Below, in pieces: positions 33,901-44,409 of a stretch of 64,000 nucleotides of DNA. Under the pieces are notes generated by a model, which did no database searches, was not told the origin of the DNA, and saw only the letters and a list, made by a program, of their open reading frames with translations. A program made the position numbers and the translations under genes. The stretch comes from Stomoxys calcitrans (taxonomy: Eukaryota > Arthropoda > Insecta > Diptera > Muscidae). The stretch is from positions 158,263,441-158,327,440 of the forward strand of contig NC_081553.1 of NCBI RefSeq assembly GCF_963082655.1. The letters are read 5' to 3'. Position 1 is the stretch's first letter; each line of letters starts with the position of its first letter.

Positions 33901-34329
33901 ACGTGTCAGCTGTTTTGTTTTGCCTATGAATGGGCATGCAAACGATTACCGAACGTTTGTCGACCGTAACCGGAAAGTAGAATTCAGTAAAAACAAAATT
34001 TTACGTTCCTACTTCATGCCAGCTGTTAAAAATTGATGTTTGAACTATTTCAAACCCAAAAATGTGTATTATTAAAACAGATAGTCATATTCTATGACTA
34101 CTCTGTGCAATTTGTCAATTTATTGTGAATGGTTTAGGTGGAATGAGTAGCCCACCTTAAAAGGGTGACTTCACTCGGAGGCCAGTCCGGCCAATTGTGA
34201 TACCCTAGTGAGAAAACGAAGTGTGGATGAAAAGGAAAAGAGATGTTGAGAAATATGTGAGATATACGACGAAATTACAAGAAGAGAGTGGGGGCAAGAG
34301 CATATCTTACAATCAGAATTTCTTTTGTG
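33901..34329. other. No clear feature
   Basis: The first part may be the mariner 3' untranslated end (AACAAAATTTTACGTTCC). The rest has a G-rich patch (ACTCGGAGGCCAGTCCGGCC, 34172) and no recognisable coding sequence. Confidence 0.3.
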
Positions 34330-34560
34330 GCTATTGTCATAGAACAGACCTCTGCTTTAAAGAGGCATTTCTGGCCGATAGTACGACATCCCGATATTGA
34401 GTGTATCGGAGTGTACTCCCAATCCAGTCCCTGACTTCATCTTGGAGCCATCTGTGAAGAACGAGGTCTCCACAGCCTTCTATCATACAAGTGCCCCAAA
34501 TGTTGGCATTGGTCTAGCAAAGCAGGAGTAAAAGGCGCATGCGCTTTTCGTCTTCTTTCC
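34330..34560 (-). mobile_element. LINE RNase H fragment
   Basis: Minus strand. FFTDGSKMKSGTGLGVHSDT and LNIGMSYYRPE are the first part of a LINE-encoded RNase H (the TDGS motif carries the catalytic aspartate). It differs from both LINE A and LINE B, so it represents another RNase H-bearing LINE. Only about 60 codons are readable. Confidence 0.6.
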
Positions 34561-34689
34561 TCCATTTTCCTTCTTCAAAGCAGTTCGAAAAGAATTCTAG
34601 GCCCATACATTTCGCCTTATTCGACAACTGCAGGGTGATAAAATAAAAAGGACAACCTATGTCTTTCCTGGGGTCATCCTGAACTCATT

Positions 34690-34995
34690 TCTCGTAGATC
34701 ATCTCGACAGTCTTCCTAATGACTTCCTCGCTGATTGTCGACAGAACTTTATTTCATAATACAATGTCGCACAGTGGGATGGAAAAAATAAGTCTGCCAT
34801 TTTGGAACGGATAGAGATATCTTCATGAAATTTTACATGCAAAATGCAAAATTTGCCCATGAACATGCCTTCATTGACTTTAGGTTTTAATCTTTCACAC
34901 AGTACGCTCGAGAGTATTTTGTATGCGAGGGGAGGAGGCTTTTTCCTCTGTAGTTGGCACATACCGTCTTGTCTCTTTTCTTGTGTACGGGACAT
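34690..34995 (-). mobile_element. RTE-type LINE fragment joined to a SINE tail
   Basis: Minus strand. CQLQRKKPPPLAYKILSSVL and CERLKPKVNE correspond to the RT region just upstream of the CGFRPG motif (compare 24669). The frame then runs into GMFMGKFCIL, which is translated SINE tail (TTCATGGGCAAATTTTGC mirrored at 34846-34863). The sequence beyond, to 34690, is unassigned. Confidence 0.6.
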
Positions 34996-35029
34996 AGTAT
35001 GCTAAGATATTTTAACTTATACGGATGCT

Positions 35030-35535
35030 AAATGTACCTCAAAATAGAGAACTTTTTATTAAAAAATTGGAAACCCCTTCGAGATCAAATTTTCCAAATC
35101 CCAGACCCCCCAATGTTGTGTCCAAGAACCATCTCTCTGCACAAATAAAATACTTTTGCGATCAGAACGAACTTTGGTGCCGCCGAAGCGGCCCCAAAAT
35201 GGAGATTTATCTGCAGGAACCGGACCATAGCCAGGATTCAGAATTTCCACCACTGCTGCGTTAGCCCCATCTTTTGAGTCCACCAGGAGTTCATCCTCAC
35301 AAGATTCGTTCGATCTGGTCATGATGTGTTTCCTAACCCATCCAGGGGCAATTGAGCAAGCAATGGAATCACACTTCCTCAGGACACTGGACATTTGTAG
35401 AGTGGTCGATTTATCCTTAGATACTTCGGCAATTGCTGATGTCGAAGTACCTTTTGAGTTCCGGTCGAAGTACCTTTACCGCTGACGCACACCTTTAGCC
35501 TAATCCAACCGGTTGACCTAATACCATCACCCCGA
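35030..35535 (-). mobile_element. LINE B ORF1 C-terminal region
   Basis: Minus strand. RSNESCEDELLVDSKDGANA, AVVEILNPGYGPVPADKSPF and WGRFGGTKV match 57830-57990 and 29580-29860. This is the acidic tail of the LINE B gag-like protein just before ORF2. One long frame (35059-35394) is open, but ORF2 is absent. Confidence 0.7.
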
Positions 35536-36201
35536 TTTAAAGTTTTCCACAACCTAGAGTTTGATCCTAAAATTGATCTTCTTGGGGTACTTCATTTTCT
35601 CTTAAGGCCTTAAAGTTTTGCCTTAGAACTTTAAAGGCTTTTTGGGCTTTATTCTGCTGATCTTATACCATCACCCTTGACGTGGAATTTTTCAAATCCC
35701 ATATTTGCTGTTGTACAGTGTAGTTCAATTCAAAATGAACAACAGAAGCCACACCCTAGATTAGATACAGTAGTTGAATAAAAAAAATTTAATTACACTT
35801 TAACACCGGTATTCACAAAACGTAATGTAGATTTCTAATAGTTATATTTGACAGATTTCCTTTAAAGAACTGTCACATATATTTAGGATTCATAAAGTTT
35901 AGGAATAAGGACGTAATTATTTTGTACATTAGTTTAATACAAGAAATGCTTTACAAATAGGTGCTAAGTTAATTTTTTACAAAATAAGATATATAAGTAA
36001 AATAATTCAATCAACAACAAATTATTTAATTAACTGTACTCTAATATGTGTGTGGAAAATAATGAGCGAAAGAGTTCAACCCCTTATAAAAGATTGACTA
36101 TATACATATGCTTTCGATAACGATTATGATAATCGTCATCCCATAGGACTTAGCGAGGATTGCATAACCCATTGTTTAAAATTTATGAAAAATTTACGAC
36201 T
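35536..36201. other. No recognisable feature
   Basis: AT-rich sequence with a local repetition around CTTGGGGTACTTCATTTTC / AAGGCCTTAAAGTTTTGCC (35580-35650). Nothing coding seen. Confidence 0.3.
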
Positions 36202-36413
36202 TCACTTACGGTGAATGAACACATTTCGAACCGAACACTGATTTTGGTAATAAAATTCAATGATTTGCAAGCGTTGCTCGTTAGTAAGTCTATTCATGAT
36301 GAAATGTCAAAGCATACTGAGCATCTTTCTCTTTGACACCATGTCTGAAATCCCACGTGATCTGTCAAATACTAATGCATGAAAATCCTAACCTCAAAAA
36401 AATCACCCTTTAT
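36202..36413 (-). mobile_element. Mariner/Tc1-superfamily end with transposase start
   Basis: Minus strand. The leader starts with AAGGGTGATTTTTTTGAGG near 36413, followed by the 5' UTR (GATCACGTGGGATTTCAGAC). The ATG at 36297 begins MNRLTNEQRLQIIEFYYQN, then QCSVRNVFIHRK and a stop. This is a transposase N-terminus commonly seen in fly mariner-like elements. The rest of the gene is lost. It is related to, but distinct from, the relic at 18408. Confidence 0.75.
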
Positions 36414-37145
36414 CTTCGAATTCTGTCTCTATCTCTGAAATGTATGAGTATTAAATATTTTAACTCATCGAAAAAATGATCTGAAACCTCTCAAAATGCT
36501 TATATTTTTTATCGTCTTGAAATTCTTAGACAATTAAGTCTTTTGCGCCCGTTTGTCTATCTATCTATTCAAATCACGCTTACTAAAGAGTTAAGCTAGA
36601 TGCTAACGAAGGAGTGAAGATAGAGCCTCGAAAATTTGAACAAATACTCTTTGTTGGTGCAGATTCGATTGTAATGGGCTAAATTGGTTCCACCTGAGTT
36701 TGATCTGAATCTGTGCGAAAATATATCGCATATAAACCGATCCCCGATTTGGCTTCTTGCGCACCTGGTGGTGTAATTTGGATCCAATTTTGCTACATTT
36801 TTAATGTGCAAAGCTTAATCTGATTCGATACTTAACACTATATAGCTCCTATACAACCGTTTTCCCTTAAACTTTCCAAAACAAAAAAACTCAATAAAGG
36901 CGATTTATTCGGGCCGGCTGAACTAAATGCAATTTTAGTTGTTTTTTGATTTTTTAATCGTCTATGATTGAAATTAAAAACTCTCGTTATGTTAAAAAAC
37001 AATGATTCTTCATTTTGCTGCAATGTTAGACATATTTTTCCCTTAAAACATATCGTCGCCCTAATGTTATCTTGTTTCATGCCATATTCCATGCCTTTTT
37101 GGGAAATCGAGAAAAACTCACTATATGTTGGAACCTAAATTACTC
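36414..37145. other. Unassigned sequence
   Basis: It holds two short open frames on the minus strand (36596-36811, 36838-37092). The peptide near 36890 (AFSSAGPNKSP) recalls translations of the family D end, so a repeat origin is likely for part of it. GATCCAATTTTGCTACA and CGATCCCCGATTTGG (36690-36790) also look repeat-like. Confidence 0.3.
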
Positions 37146-37952
37146 AAACTTTACTTTATATGGAACAAAAGTTTCTTTGGAATATTACACGATGAGGCGT
37201 CCCCCAAACACATGGCCCCAAAATAGGTTATGAAATTCGATTTCTAATCTCAAATACCTTTCATTTGAGCCAATATGTATTGGCATGGTCGAAAAATTTT
37301 TACTCTTTGGGGGGTGGTTTGGGGAAGGGGTGATGCCCTAAATACATGGTACTACATTTGGATATCAAATTCGTATTCTACTCCCAAATACCTTTATTTG
37401 AGCCCCATATTGCGATGGTCAGTAAAAAATTGGTCCCTGTAAATAAGCCCAGAAACTTGGTCCCACATTTGGATATTGGATTCGTATTCTACTCGCAAAT
37501 ACATTTCATTTGAGTCCCATATTGCCATGGTCGGTAAATATGTCAGATTTATGGGTGATTTGGGGTTGGGGTGGTCCCCCTAACACTTGGTCCGACAATT
37601 GGATATCAGATATGTTTTCTTTTTCTAATTATCTTTCATTTGAGTCCCATATTGTCGTGAATGATTTTTAATTTTAGGATATTATAAGTGAGCACACAAA
37701 ATTTCGCTTAAATCGCACCACCCATTTCCGAGATCTGGCGTTTCTGAAAATTGGGGTAAGGGGGAGGGTCCGCCCATTTTTATATATCTAAAAATGTAGT
37801 ACCCTATTTTCACCATTATGAAAATTTGGCCCATCTGTGAAAATTTCAAGAAAATCGGTTCAGCCGTTTCTGAGTCTATAAGGAACACATAAACAAACGA
37901 ACCTACAAACAAACACAAATTGATTTTTATATATAAGAAGATATGGAACGAC
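37146..37952 (+). repeat. Family B repeat, near-complete short copy
   Basis: It starts ACTTTACTTTATATGGAACA, has five monomers of about 130 bp, and ends with the full tail CAGCCGTTTCTGAGTCTATA, GGAACACATAAACAAACG and ATTGATTTTTATATATAAG. It serves as an uninterrupted reference for the region destroyed around the copia element. Confidence 0.85.
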
Positions 37953-38418
37953 ATTCAAAACAATATTTTTTTTAACTAAACTACATCTCAATATCTAGAA
38001 AACTAAGGAAGGATACATCAAAATTGCCTGAAAATCCTAGAAAGTGATCCTAACTCAAAATAGTAAACAGTGGCGTATGGATAAAGGCCGACAATATGTT
38101 TCAGTGAGTGGGTCATCCGTGTGGGTATTGGTAAACGATGGTCACAAAATTCTTTGGTAAGGCGAAGGTTAAATAGAAGCACATGAAAGTTGCATAAACA
38201 ATTTTAACTATTTGCACCATAGCTTGCATAGATCCAAGAGGTGTCAAAATATCCCATTGTGTTTTCCATTTCATCATACTTATGAATCAAATCGAACTAT
38301 CCGGGCTATATTGAAAAGCGTGAATCAAACACTGAAAAAATATTTGTACAAACTTTAAGAATCCGAGCCACAGATAAGCGAACTATATTCAAAAATTACC
38401 AATTTTCTAAAACTCACA
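37953..38418. other. No recognisable feature
   Basis: AT-rich spacer between family B and the nested family A copy. No reading frame or repeat match. Confidence 0.3.
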
Positions 38419-38465
38419 GAAACAAGTAAAAAGCCGATAAGTTCGGCCGGGTCGAACTTTGGATA

Positions 38466-39081
38466 CACTCAACCAAATTTGTTATTCAAAACAGCCAAAA
38501 TGTTTGCCAAAACGACAGTTTTTGTCTGCTGAAAATGGAAAAGCAGAAATTACAGCTGCTGCTTCGAGTACACAAGTCTGCTGAAAAAAAATTTGGATGC
38601 TACTTTTTATGGTTGCCCGTTACTTGTTATGATAACGTTAGGCATTGGTTTTTTTTTTGAATTTTTTTAGAAATTTTGTTGGAAGAGATTCATCCATTGG
38701 TATACATTTCGAAATGTGCCTGAGCTGTTCGCATTTTTAGTTATTGCTCTACTAATGTGCACATGACTGGCATGATCTTTTGTATCGTAGTTTAAACAAT
38801 AAAGGATATAGAAAGTATACATTCAGTGGTGATGTACTAACATCCAATGAGATACACATTTACATATGTGTTCTACTATTTTTTTTTTTTTAACATCCCC
38901 TTCATAATTAAGCAGCAGTCATTTTCAGCAAACAACAGGCCTTGCAGCGGCAGGCCTGCTGCTCTGAAATTGCAGTATTCCTGATGTAATAGCAGAACTA
39001 CTGCCACAATAGCAGCAAAATAATCTACTAATATTCAGAAGACAGTGTCTACTATTTTCAGCAAACTTTTTTCTATGAGTG
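38466..39081. mobile_element. Foldback/MITE-like element with TA target duplication
   Basis: 616 bp, starting CACTCAACCAAATTTGTTAT and ending TTCTATGAGTG, with CACTCA/TGAGTG termini. It is flanked by TA on both sides. Family A copies without it read GGATACCCACC at this point, confirming TA as the duplicated target. The interior has GCAGAACTACTGCCACAATA type palindromic blocks. A TA duplication is the hallmark of Tc1/mariner-superfamily transposases, so it is probably mobilised by one. Confidence 0.85.
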
Positions 39082-39905
39082 TACCCACCTCGAGTATGTA
39101 TGCAAACCTCTTTTCGTCATAATCCGGTGAAAAATGCATTATTTACGCACCCATAGCAGCTATATCGAAATTTGGCCCAAATCTGGCACCGACATTGAAT
39201 TGTCTGGTTCAATATTAGACTTTTTGGCAGCTATATCCATATCGACCGATTTGAACCATAAAGGATACGGATGTCGAAAAGCCTAACGCAGTCAATGTTT
39301 CAAATTTCAGCGAATTCGGATAATAATTACGTCTTTTATGGGGCTAAGACCTTAAATCGAAAGATCGGTCTATATGGCAGCTATATTCAGATCTGGAGTG
39401 ATCTAGGTCATCTTCAAGAAGGATATCTAGGGGTCTAATTTAACTAACCGTCATACATTTCAGCGAAATCAGACAATAAAGGTGCCTTTAATGGGCCCAA
39501 GACCTTAAATCGAGAGATCACACTACATGGCAGCTATATCCAAATCTGGACCGATCTAGCCCAAATTGAAAGAGGATGTCGAGTGGCCTACACAACTCAC
39601 TATTTCAAATTTCAGCAAAATCGGACAATAAATTTGGCTTTTATGGGCCTAAGACCTTCAATCGGCAGGTCTGTCTATATAGGTCTATATCAAGATATAA
39701 TCCGACATAGCCCATCTTCGAACTTATACTGCCTGTAAAGAAAGAAAGAACCTATTCAGAGTTTCAGCACAATATCTTCATTTTTAAAGAGTGTGGTGTG
39801 GTTTCAGACGGACGGACGGACATGCCTAGATCGTCTAAGATTTTTACGACGATCAATAATATATATACATTAAAGGGTCGGAAATGGATATTTCGATGTC
39901 TTGCA

Positions 39906-40184
39906 CCGTAGCGCAGAGGTTAGCATGTCCGCCTATGATGCTGAACGCCTGGGTACGAATCCTGGCGAGACCATCAGAAAAAAAATTTCAGCGGTGGTTT
40001 CCCCCTCCTATTGCTGGCAACATTTGTGAGGTACTTTGCCATGTAAAACTTCTCTCGGACTCGGCTATAAAAAGGAGGCCCCTTAACATTGAGCTTAAAC
40101 TTAAATCGGACTGCACTCATTGATATGTGAGAAGTTTGCCCCTGTTCCATAGTGGAATGTTCATGGGCAAAGTTTGCATTTGCA
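39906..40184 (+). mobile_element. tRNA-derived SINE inserted in family A
   Basis: Head CCGTAGCGCAGAGGTTAGCA (A box); B box altered to GGTACGAATCC (39951-39961). The body is shortened after AAAACTTCTCTC. The tail is complete. TTGCA at 39901-39905 and 40180-40184 is a visible target-site duplication; family A without the insertion has one TTGCA there. Confidence 0.88.
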
Positions 40185-40213
40185 AAAAGAATGACAAAAT
40201 TAATGTACCCCCA

Positions 40214-40362
40214 TCCTTCGATAGCAGCAAACGCAGTCTGTTGGCTGTTAGTAGTCAATTTTACCGCAATTACCGCAGCAGATCTGCTGTTAAAGCTAAA
40301 TATATGCAATTTCAAAACAACGGTATGGCTACTGAAAAGTCAGTTGTTTGCTGAAAATGATT
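40214..40362. mobile_element. Foldback element fragment
   Basis: GCAGCAAACGCAGTCTGTTGG, GTTAGTAGTCAATTTTACCG and CAGTTGTTTGCTGAAAATGA match the 38466-39081 family. One half is missing. It lies between the end of family A and a family D copy. Confidence 0.6.
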
Positions 40363-40363
40363 G

Positions 40364-40860
40364 CTGCGTGCTAAGTTCAGCCGGTCAAAATCTTGGGAAC
40401 CCACCACCATGGATTCTGCTAAAAATTTATGCAAAATAAAGGGGCATAAGTTTATTCTACATACCAAACTTCTGTCAAACCAGCAAAAATTAAAGCTTCT
40501 AGGAACCGTACAAGGATAATCGAGAGACCGGTTGATATGGGAGCTACTATATCAGGTTATAGACTGATTCGGACCGTAATTGGTCAAGTTGTTGGAAGTC
40601 GTAACGGAACATCGCATGTCGGTTTATATGGGATATCAGGTTATAGGTCGATTTGTTGGAGGTCATAACATAACACTACATACTAAATTTCAGCCAAATC
40701 GGACAAAAATATCGGCTTCCAGGGGCTCAAGAAGTCCATTCGGGAGATCGGTTTATATGGGAGCAATATCTAAATCTTAACCGATATGGCCCATTTCCAA
40801 ATATTTAAAAACTTATACAAACGGAATGACTAGATTAGCATACCACCATCCTATAGTCGT
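40364..40860. repeat. Family D repeat, shortened
   Basis: GCGTGCTAAGTTCAGCCGG at the left end, then CCACCACCATGGATTCTGC and modules with TCAGCCAAATCGGACAAAAA and GATCGGTTTATATGGGAGCA. The right end ACGGAATGACTAGATTAGCA / ACCACCATCC.. GGGTA resembles the family A right terminus, so this copy looks like an A/D hybrid. Confidence 0.65.
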
Positions 40861-41099
40861 GGGTACAATGAGAGAAAAAAAAAATACATAAATAAATCAA
40901 AACACCTGGTGGTAACAGGCAAACAAAAATAAAAGCCCAACATTCGACACATCACGAGTGGTGTGCGAAACAAAACAACATTCATGTGATGAAAAATAGC
41001 AATAAGAAAAGGGTTTTCAAATAAGAAACAACAACACCCAAAAATTAAAAATGGCAAAGGCAATAGAGGGGTTTCAAATAACAAACAACAACATCCAAC

Positions 41100-41634
41100 A
41101 GGAGGGGATAGAAAATTCGAAGAAATCGTCGAAATACTTAGAAGTCACTTTAAACCTAAAAATAATATAATTGTGGAGTGCTTCAAGTTTTTCAAGAGGG
41201 ACCAAAGACTGGGAGAAACTTTGCGGTCTATCAAATTATAAAATTCAGACAGAAATTCTAAATGAGAGTACAATTGAGTCTTTTGATAAAATGTGTCAAT
41301 TGGCTTTATCAATGGAATTATCGAATAATAACATTGAACCTATGAGAGCATCATCAAATCTAAATCGCATTACACGGACAACTAAAGAGAGTACGGAGCC
41401 ATACGGGGGAAAAAAAGATAGACAGAATTACAACAGAAAATCATCCACATGTTTCTATTGCAAAAAGCGTGGCCACGTGGAGATGTTTTGTTGGATTAAA
41501 CAGAGGGACGAAGAAGATGAAAGCAGCAGAACGAGTAAAAAGGAGGTGTATTCTAATCACGAAAACAAGTACTTTAACAGTTCGATTATACTAGTGACTG
41601 TTCAGACGAAAGTGATTACAATAATAACTAGCTG
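41100..41634 (+). pseudogene. Ty3/gypsy Gag fragment
   Basis: One frame reads GDRKFEEIVEILRSHFKPKN and NIIVECFKFFKRDQRLGETL (capsid region). Another (from 41171) reads NYKIQTEILNESTIESFDKM, ALSMELSNNNIEPMRASSN and the CCHC knuckle CFYCKKRGHVEMFC (about 41451-41492). A deletion and frameshift lie near 41210. It belongs with the protease at 43762 and the pol region at 46540, from which it is separated by later insertions. Confidence 0.8.
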
Positions 41635-43730
41635 ACCCGGGCTCGCTCCGCTACGCCTTCTTTTACTTTATATGAAACAAAAGTTTCCTTGGAATATTTA
41701 TTTTCGACAATTTAAGATCTGTTAGTGAAATACCATGTTAACTTGACTAACAGTTTAACAATATAAGTGCCTTTACCTGAATCTCAAATGCTCTTTATTG
41801 GTCTACGAATTTAAGCTTGGATGTAAGGTGTACTCCATTCTTAAAATACTTCATTTCAGCCCGATATTCTCATGATGTCTAATTTAGTGGTGTTTTCGGG
41901 GGAGAGGTGGTCCCCTAGGTACTTGGCCATGACAAAATGAGCATCGTGCTGTTCTCTCAAAAACCATTTATTTAAACCCCATATTGCCATTGGCTTAAGA
42001 GGAGTTTACAGGATGAGGCGGCCCCCAAACACATGGCCCCAAAATAGGTTATCAAATTCGTTTTCCAATCTCAAATACCTTTCATTTCAGCCACATCATG
42101 GCATGTTCGAAAAATTTTTTCCCTTGTAGTTTTTGGGAGAGGGGTGATGCCCTAAATACATGGTCCTACATTTGGATATCAAATTCGTATTCTACTCCCA
42201 AATATCTTTATTTGAGCCCCATATAGCGATGTTCACAAAAAATGCTGTTTGTGGGGTATTTTGGGAAAGGGGTAGACACCCAGAAAATTGGTCCCGAAAA
42301 TGGGTATCAATTCTTGCTCTATCCCCCAATTCCTTTCATTTAAGCTCCACATTGACATGGCCGGTAAATATGCCCGATTAAGGGGTGTTTTGGGGATTGG
42401 GGTGGTCCCCCAAACACTAAGCCCGAATAATAATCAGCAACGTGCTCTATTCTCATATATCTACACATCATTTATTTGAACCCCATATTGCCATTGGCCT
42501 CAAAATTGGATATCAAATTCGTTTTCTAATCTTATTTAAACTCCTTATTGCAAAAGTCAGCAAATATGTCCGGTTTGGGGTATTGGCCCTTAAAACTATG
42601 AATATTTAGTTCCACTTTCTTCAAGACCCAAATTGTCTTGGTGAGCAAATACGTCCTATTTGGGGGTTGTTATGGTGGTGGGACGTCCCCTAGACAGTTG
42701 ATATCAGATACGTGGTCTACTCCAACATACTTTTAATTTGAGCCGCATATTTCCATAGTCGGCAAACATGACCGGCTTGGGGGGTGTTTTGGGGGATGGG
42801 CGGCCACTCAGTGAGTTGGCCTTGAAAATATACATCGGATTCGTGTTCCACTTTAAAAACCCTCTTATTTGAGCCTCATATTGCAATAGTCAAAAAATAC
42901 TTACTATTTGGGTGGTATTGTGGGGGTGGCGTGACACTTTTCCCGAATATTTATATCAAATTCGTGCTTTACTCCCAAAGACCTTTCATTTGAGTCCCAT
43001 ATTGCTATGGTCGTAAATTTTCCCCCTTTGGGGGATGTTTCTGGTGAGAGGCGGCCCCCCAACCACTTGGTCCCATATTTGGGTATCAGATTCGTATTCT
43101 ACATTCAAATACCTTTTATTTAAGTCCCATATTCCCATGGTCAGTAAATAAGTCCAGGTTGGGGGGTATTTTGGGAAAGGGGTGGACCCCCAGCAACGTG
43201 GTCCCACATTTGGATATCAGGTTCGTATTCTACTCGCAAATACCTTTAATTTCAGTCCCATATTGCAATGGTCGGAAAATATGTCCGATTTAGGGGTGTT
43301 TTAGGGCTTGAGGTGGTCCCCTTAGCACTTGGTCTGGCAATTAAATATCAAATACGTTTTCTTATTCTAAATACCTTTAATTTGAGTCCCATATTATCGT
43401 GATTGGTATAAATATATGTTTGGTAGGTTTTAGGGTGGGACAGTCCCCCTAGGTACCCCATCCAAAATTTGGATACCAAATTTTTATTTTTGGGGTACTA
43501 TATGAGAGCACACAAAATTTCGCTTAAATCGCACTACCTATCTCCGAGATCTGGCGTTTCTGCAAATTAGGGTAAGGGGAGGGTCAGATATCAAAAAATG
43601 TAGTACCCTATTTTCACCACGGCGTCATTATGCACCATCTGTGAAAATTTCAAGAAACTCGGTTCAGCCGTTTCTGAGTCTATAAGGAACACACAAACAT
43701 ACAAACACAAATTGATTTTTATATATAAGA
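41631..43730 (+). repeat. Family B element, longest copy, inserted in Ty3/gypsy
   Basis: It begins GCTGACCCGGGCTCGCTCCG, then ACTTTATATGAAACAAAAG, and carries about 13 monomers of roughly 130 bp (GTCCCATATTGC.ATGGTC, TAGGGGTGTTTT, TCGTATTCTACTC). It closes with the tail CAGCCGTTTCTGAGTCTATA, AACACACAAACATACAAAC and TTGATTTTTATATATAAGA. It separates Gag from the protease of one gypsy-type element. Open frames at 42160-43207 are artefacts. Confidence 0.88.
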
Positions 43731-43761
43731 TTTATATGCATGTAATTATACACAGTCCCTA

Positions 43762-43860
43762 TATGTGTCTCTTAACGTAGGAGAAAATTTAGTAGATATG
43801 GAGGCAGACACTGGTGCGTGTATCTCTATTTGTAATATTTCTTCTTATGGTAGTTTTTAA
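43762..43860 (+). pseudogene. Ty3/gypsy protease fragment
   Basis: The frame reads YVSLNVGENLVDMEADTGAC then ISICNISSYGSF and a stop. ADTGA is the aspartic protease active-site motif (D-T/S-G-A). Position just after Gag fits the normal gag-pro order. It is cut off after 33 codons. Confidence 0.75.
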
Positions 43861-44033
43861 AGCAATATTGGCGTAGAAAAAAGACGCGTACGTTATTTGC
43901 CAGCAGAAGAGAGCGCGAGAGAGTGAAAATTTTGACAGTTCGAAAATAGAGAACCTGCAAATTTCAGCTGGGAGTTTTTTGCCAGCAGAAATTTGCAACT
44001 TTAATCAGATGTTTTGTTAAGGTCAGCTGTTTT
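43861..44033. other. Sequence upstream of the exon-like fragment
   Basis: It contains GAGAGCGCGAGAGAGTG and GGTCAGCTGTTTTATG, with two copies of GCCAGCAGAA (43900, 43981). It does not match any repeat family here and has the look of fly 5' gene sequence, but no promoter can be claimed. Confidence 0.3.
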
Positions 44034-44344
44034 ATGAAAAGCAGCAGTTACATGAAAATACTAAAGCTAACATTAAAATGGATTAAAAAGGCAGAGGTAA
44101 GTAAAAAATAAAAACATCACTTATTGGTAATTAATACAATAAATTTGGTTAGTTTTTATTTACTTTTAAGGAAGGCAACAGCCAGTGTCCAGGTACAGAG
44201 AACTCGTCAAATGGAGTTGAATTATTTGGAAAATCTTGAAAAATTAAAAATTGATGAAGGAATTATCCTCATCGAAGAGCTACGATTAAACCAACACCGA
44301 TCCTTTGAATATGTTAAGGAGGGAAGATGGTGCCATAGGATTTG
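44034..44344 (+). pseudogene. Spliceable two-exon fragment, unknown protein
   Basis: ATG at 44034 opens 21 codons (MKSSSYMKILKL, TLKWIKKAE) to a consensus donor GTAAGT at 44097. A pyrimidine-rich tract TTTTATTTACTTTTAAGGAAG ends at 44174. Using the AG at 44173-44174, exon 2 continues in frame: ATASVQVQRTRQMELNY, LENLEKLKIDEGIILIEELR and LNQHRSFEYVKEGRWCHR. A second donor-like GTGAGT follows at 44345. The nearer AG (44169-44170) would give a different frame that stops after 23 codons. No family is recognised. It lies between gypsy protease and RT pieces, so it is probably a captured or inserted gene fragment. Confidence 0.4.
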
Positions 44345-44409
44345 GTGAGTCTGGCTGGGATGGGCTGCTAAAAGTGATGCACATTGGGATTGGGAAAAAT
44401 TAGTGCAAA

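Larger units (their letters stand above)
38419..40213 (+). repeat. Family A repeat carrying two nested insertions
   Basis: The hairpin end (GTTCGGCCGGGTCGAAC, 38440-38456) is split from its continuation at 39084 (CCCACCTCGAGTATGTATG) by a foldback element. Five modules of about 150 bp run to 39850, and the GTCY core is at 39805-39828. A SINE interrupts GATGTCTTGCA..AAAAGAATGACAAAA at 39906-40184. The element ends at CCCCCATCCTTCG, where another foldback piece begins. With insertions removed it matches 51562-52920 in layout. Confidence 0.88.

Noticed and set aside
42160..43207. Open frames on both strands over the family B array
   Set aside because: They follow the 130-bp monomers and are not conserved between monomers.
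44097..44170. Alternative acceptor at 44169-44170
   Set aside because: Kept as possible, but it gives a frame that stops after 23 codons, so it was not used for the main model.
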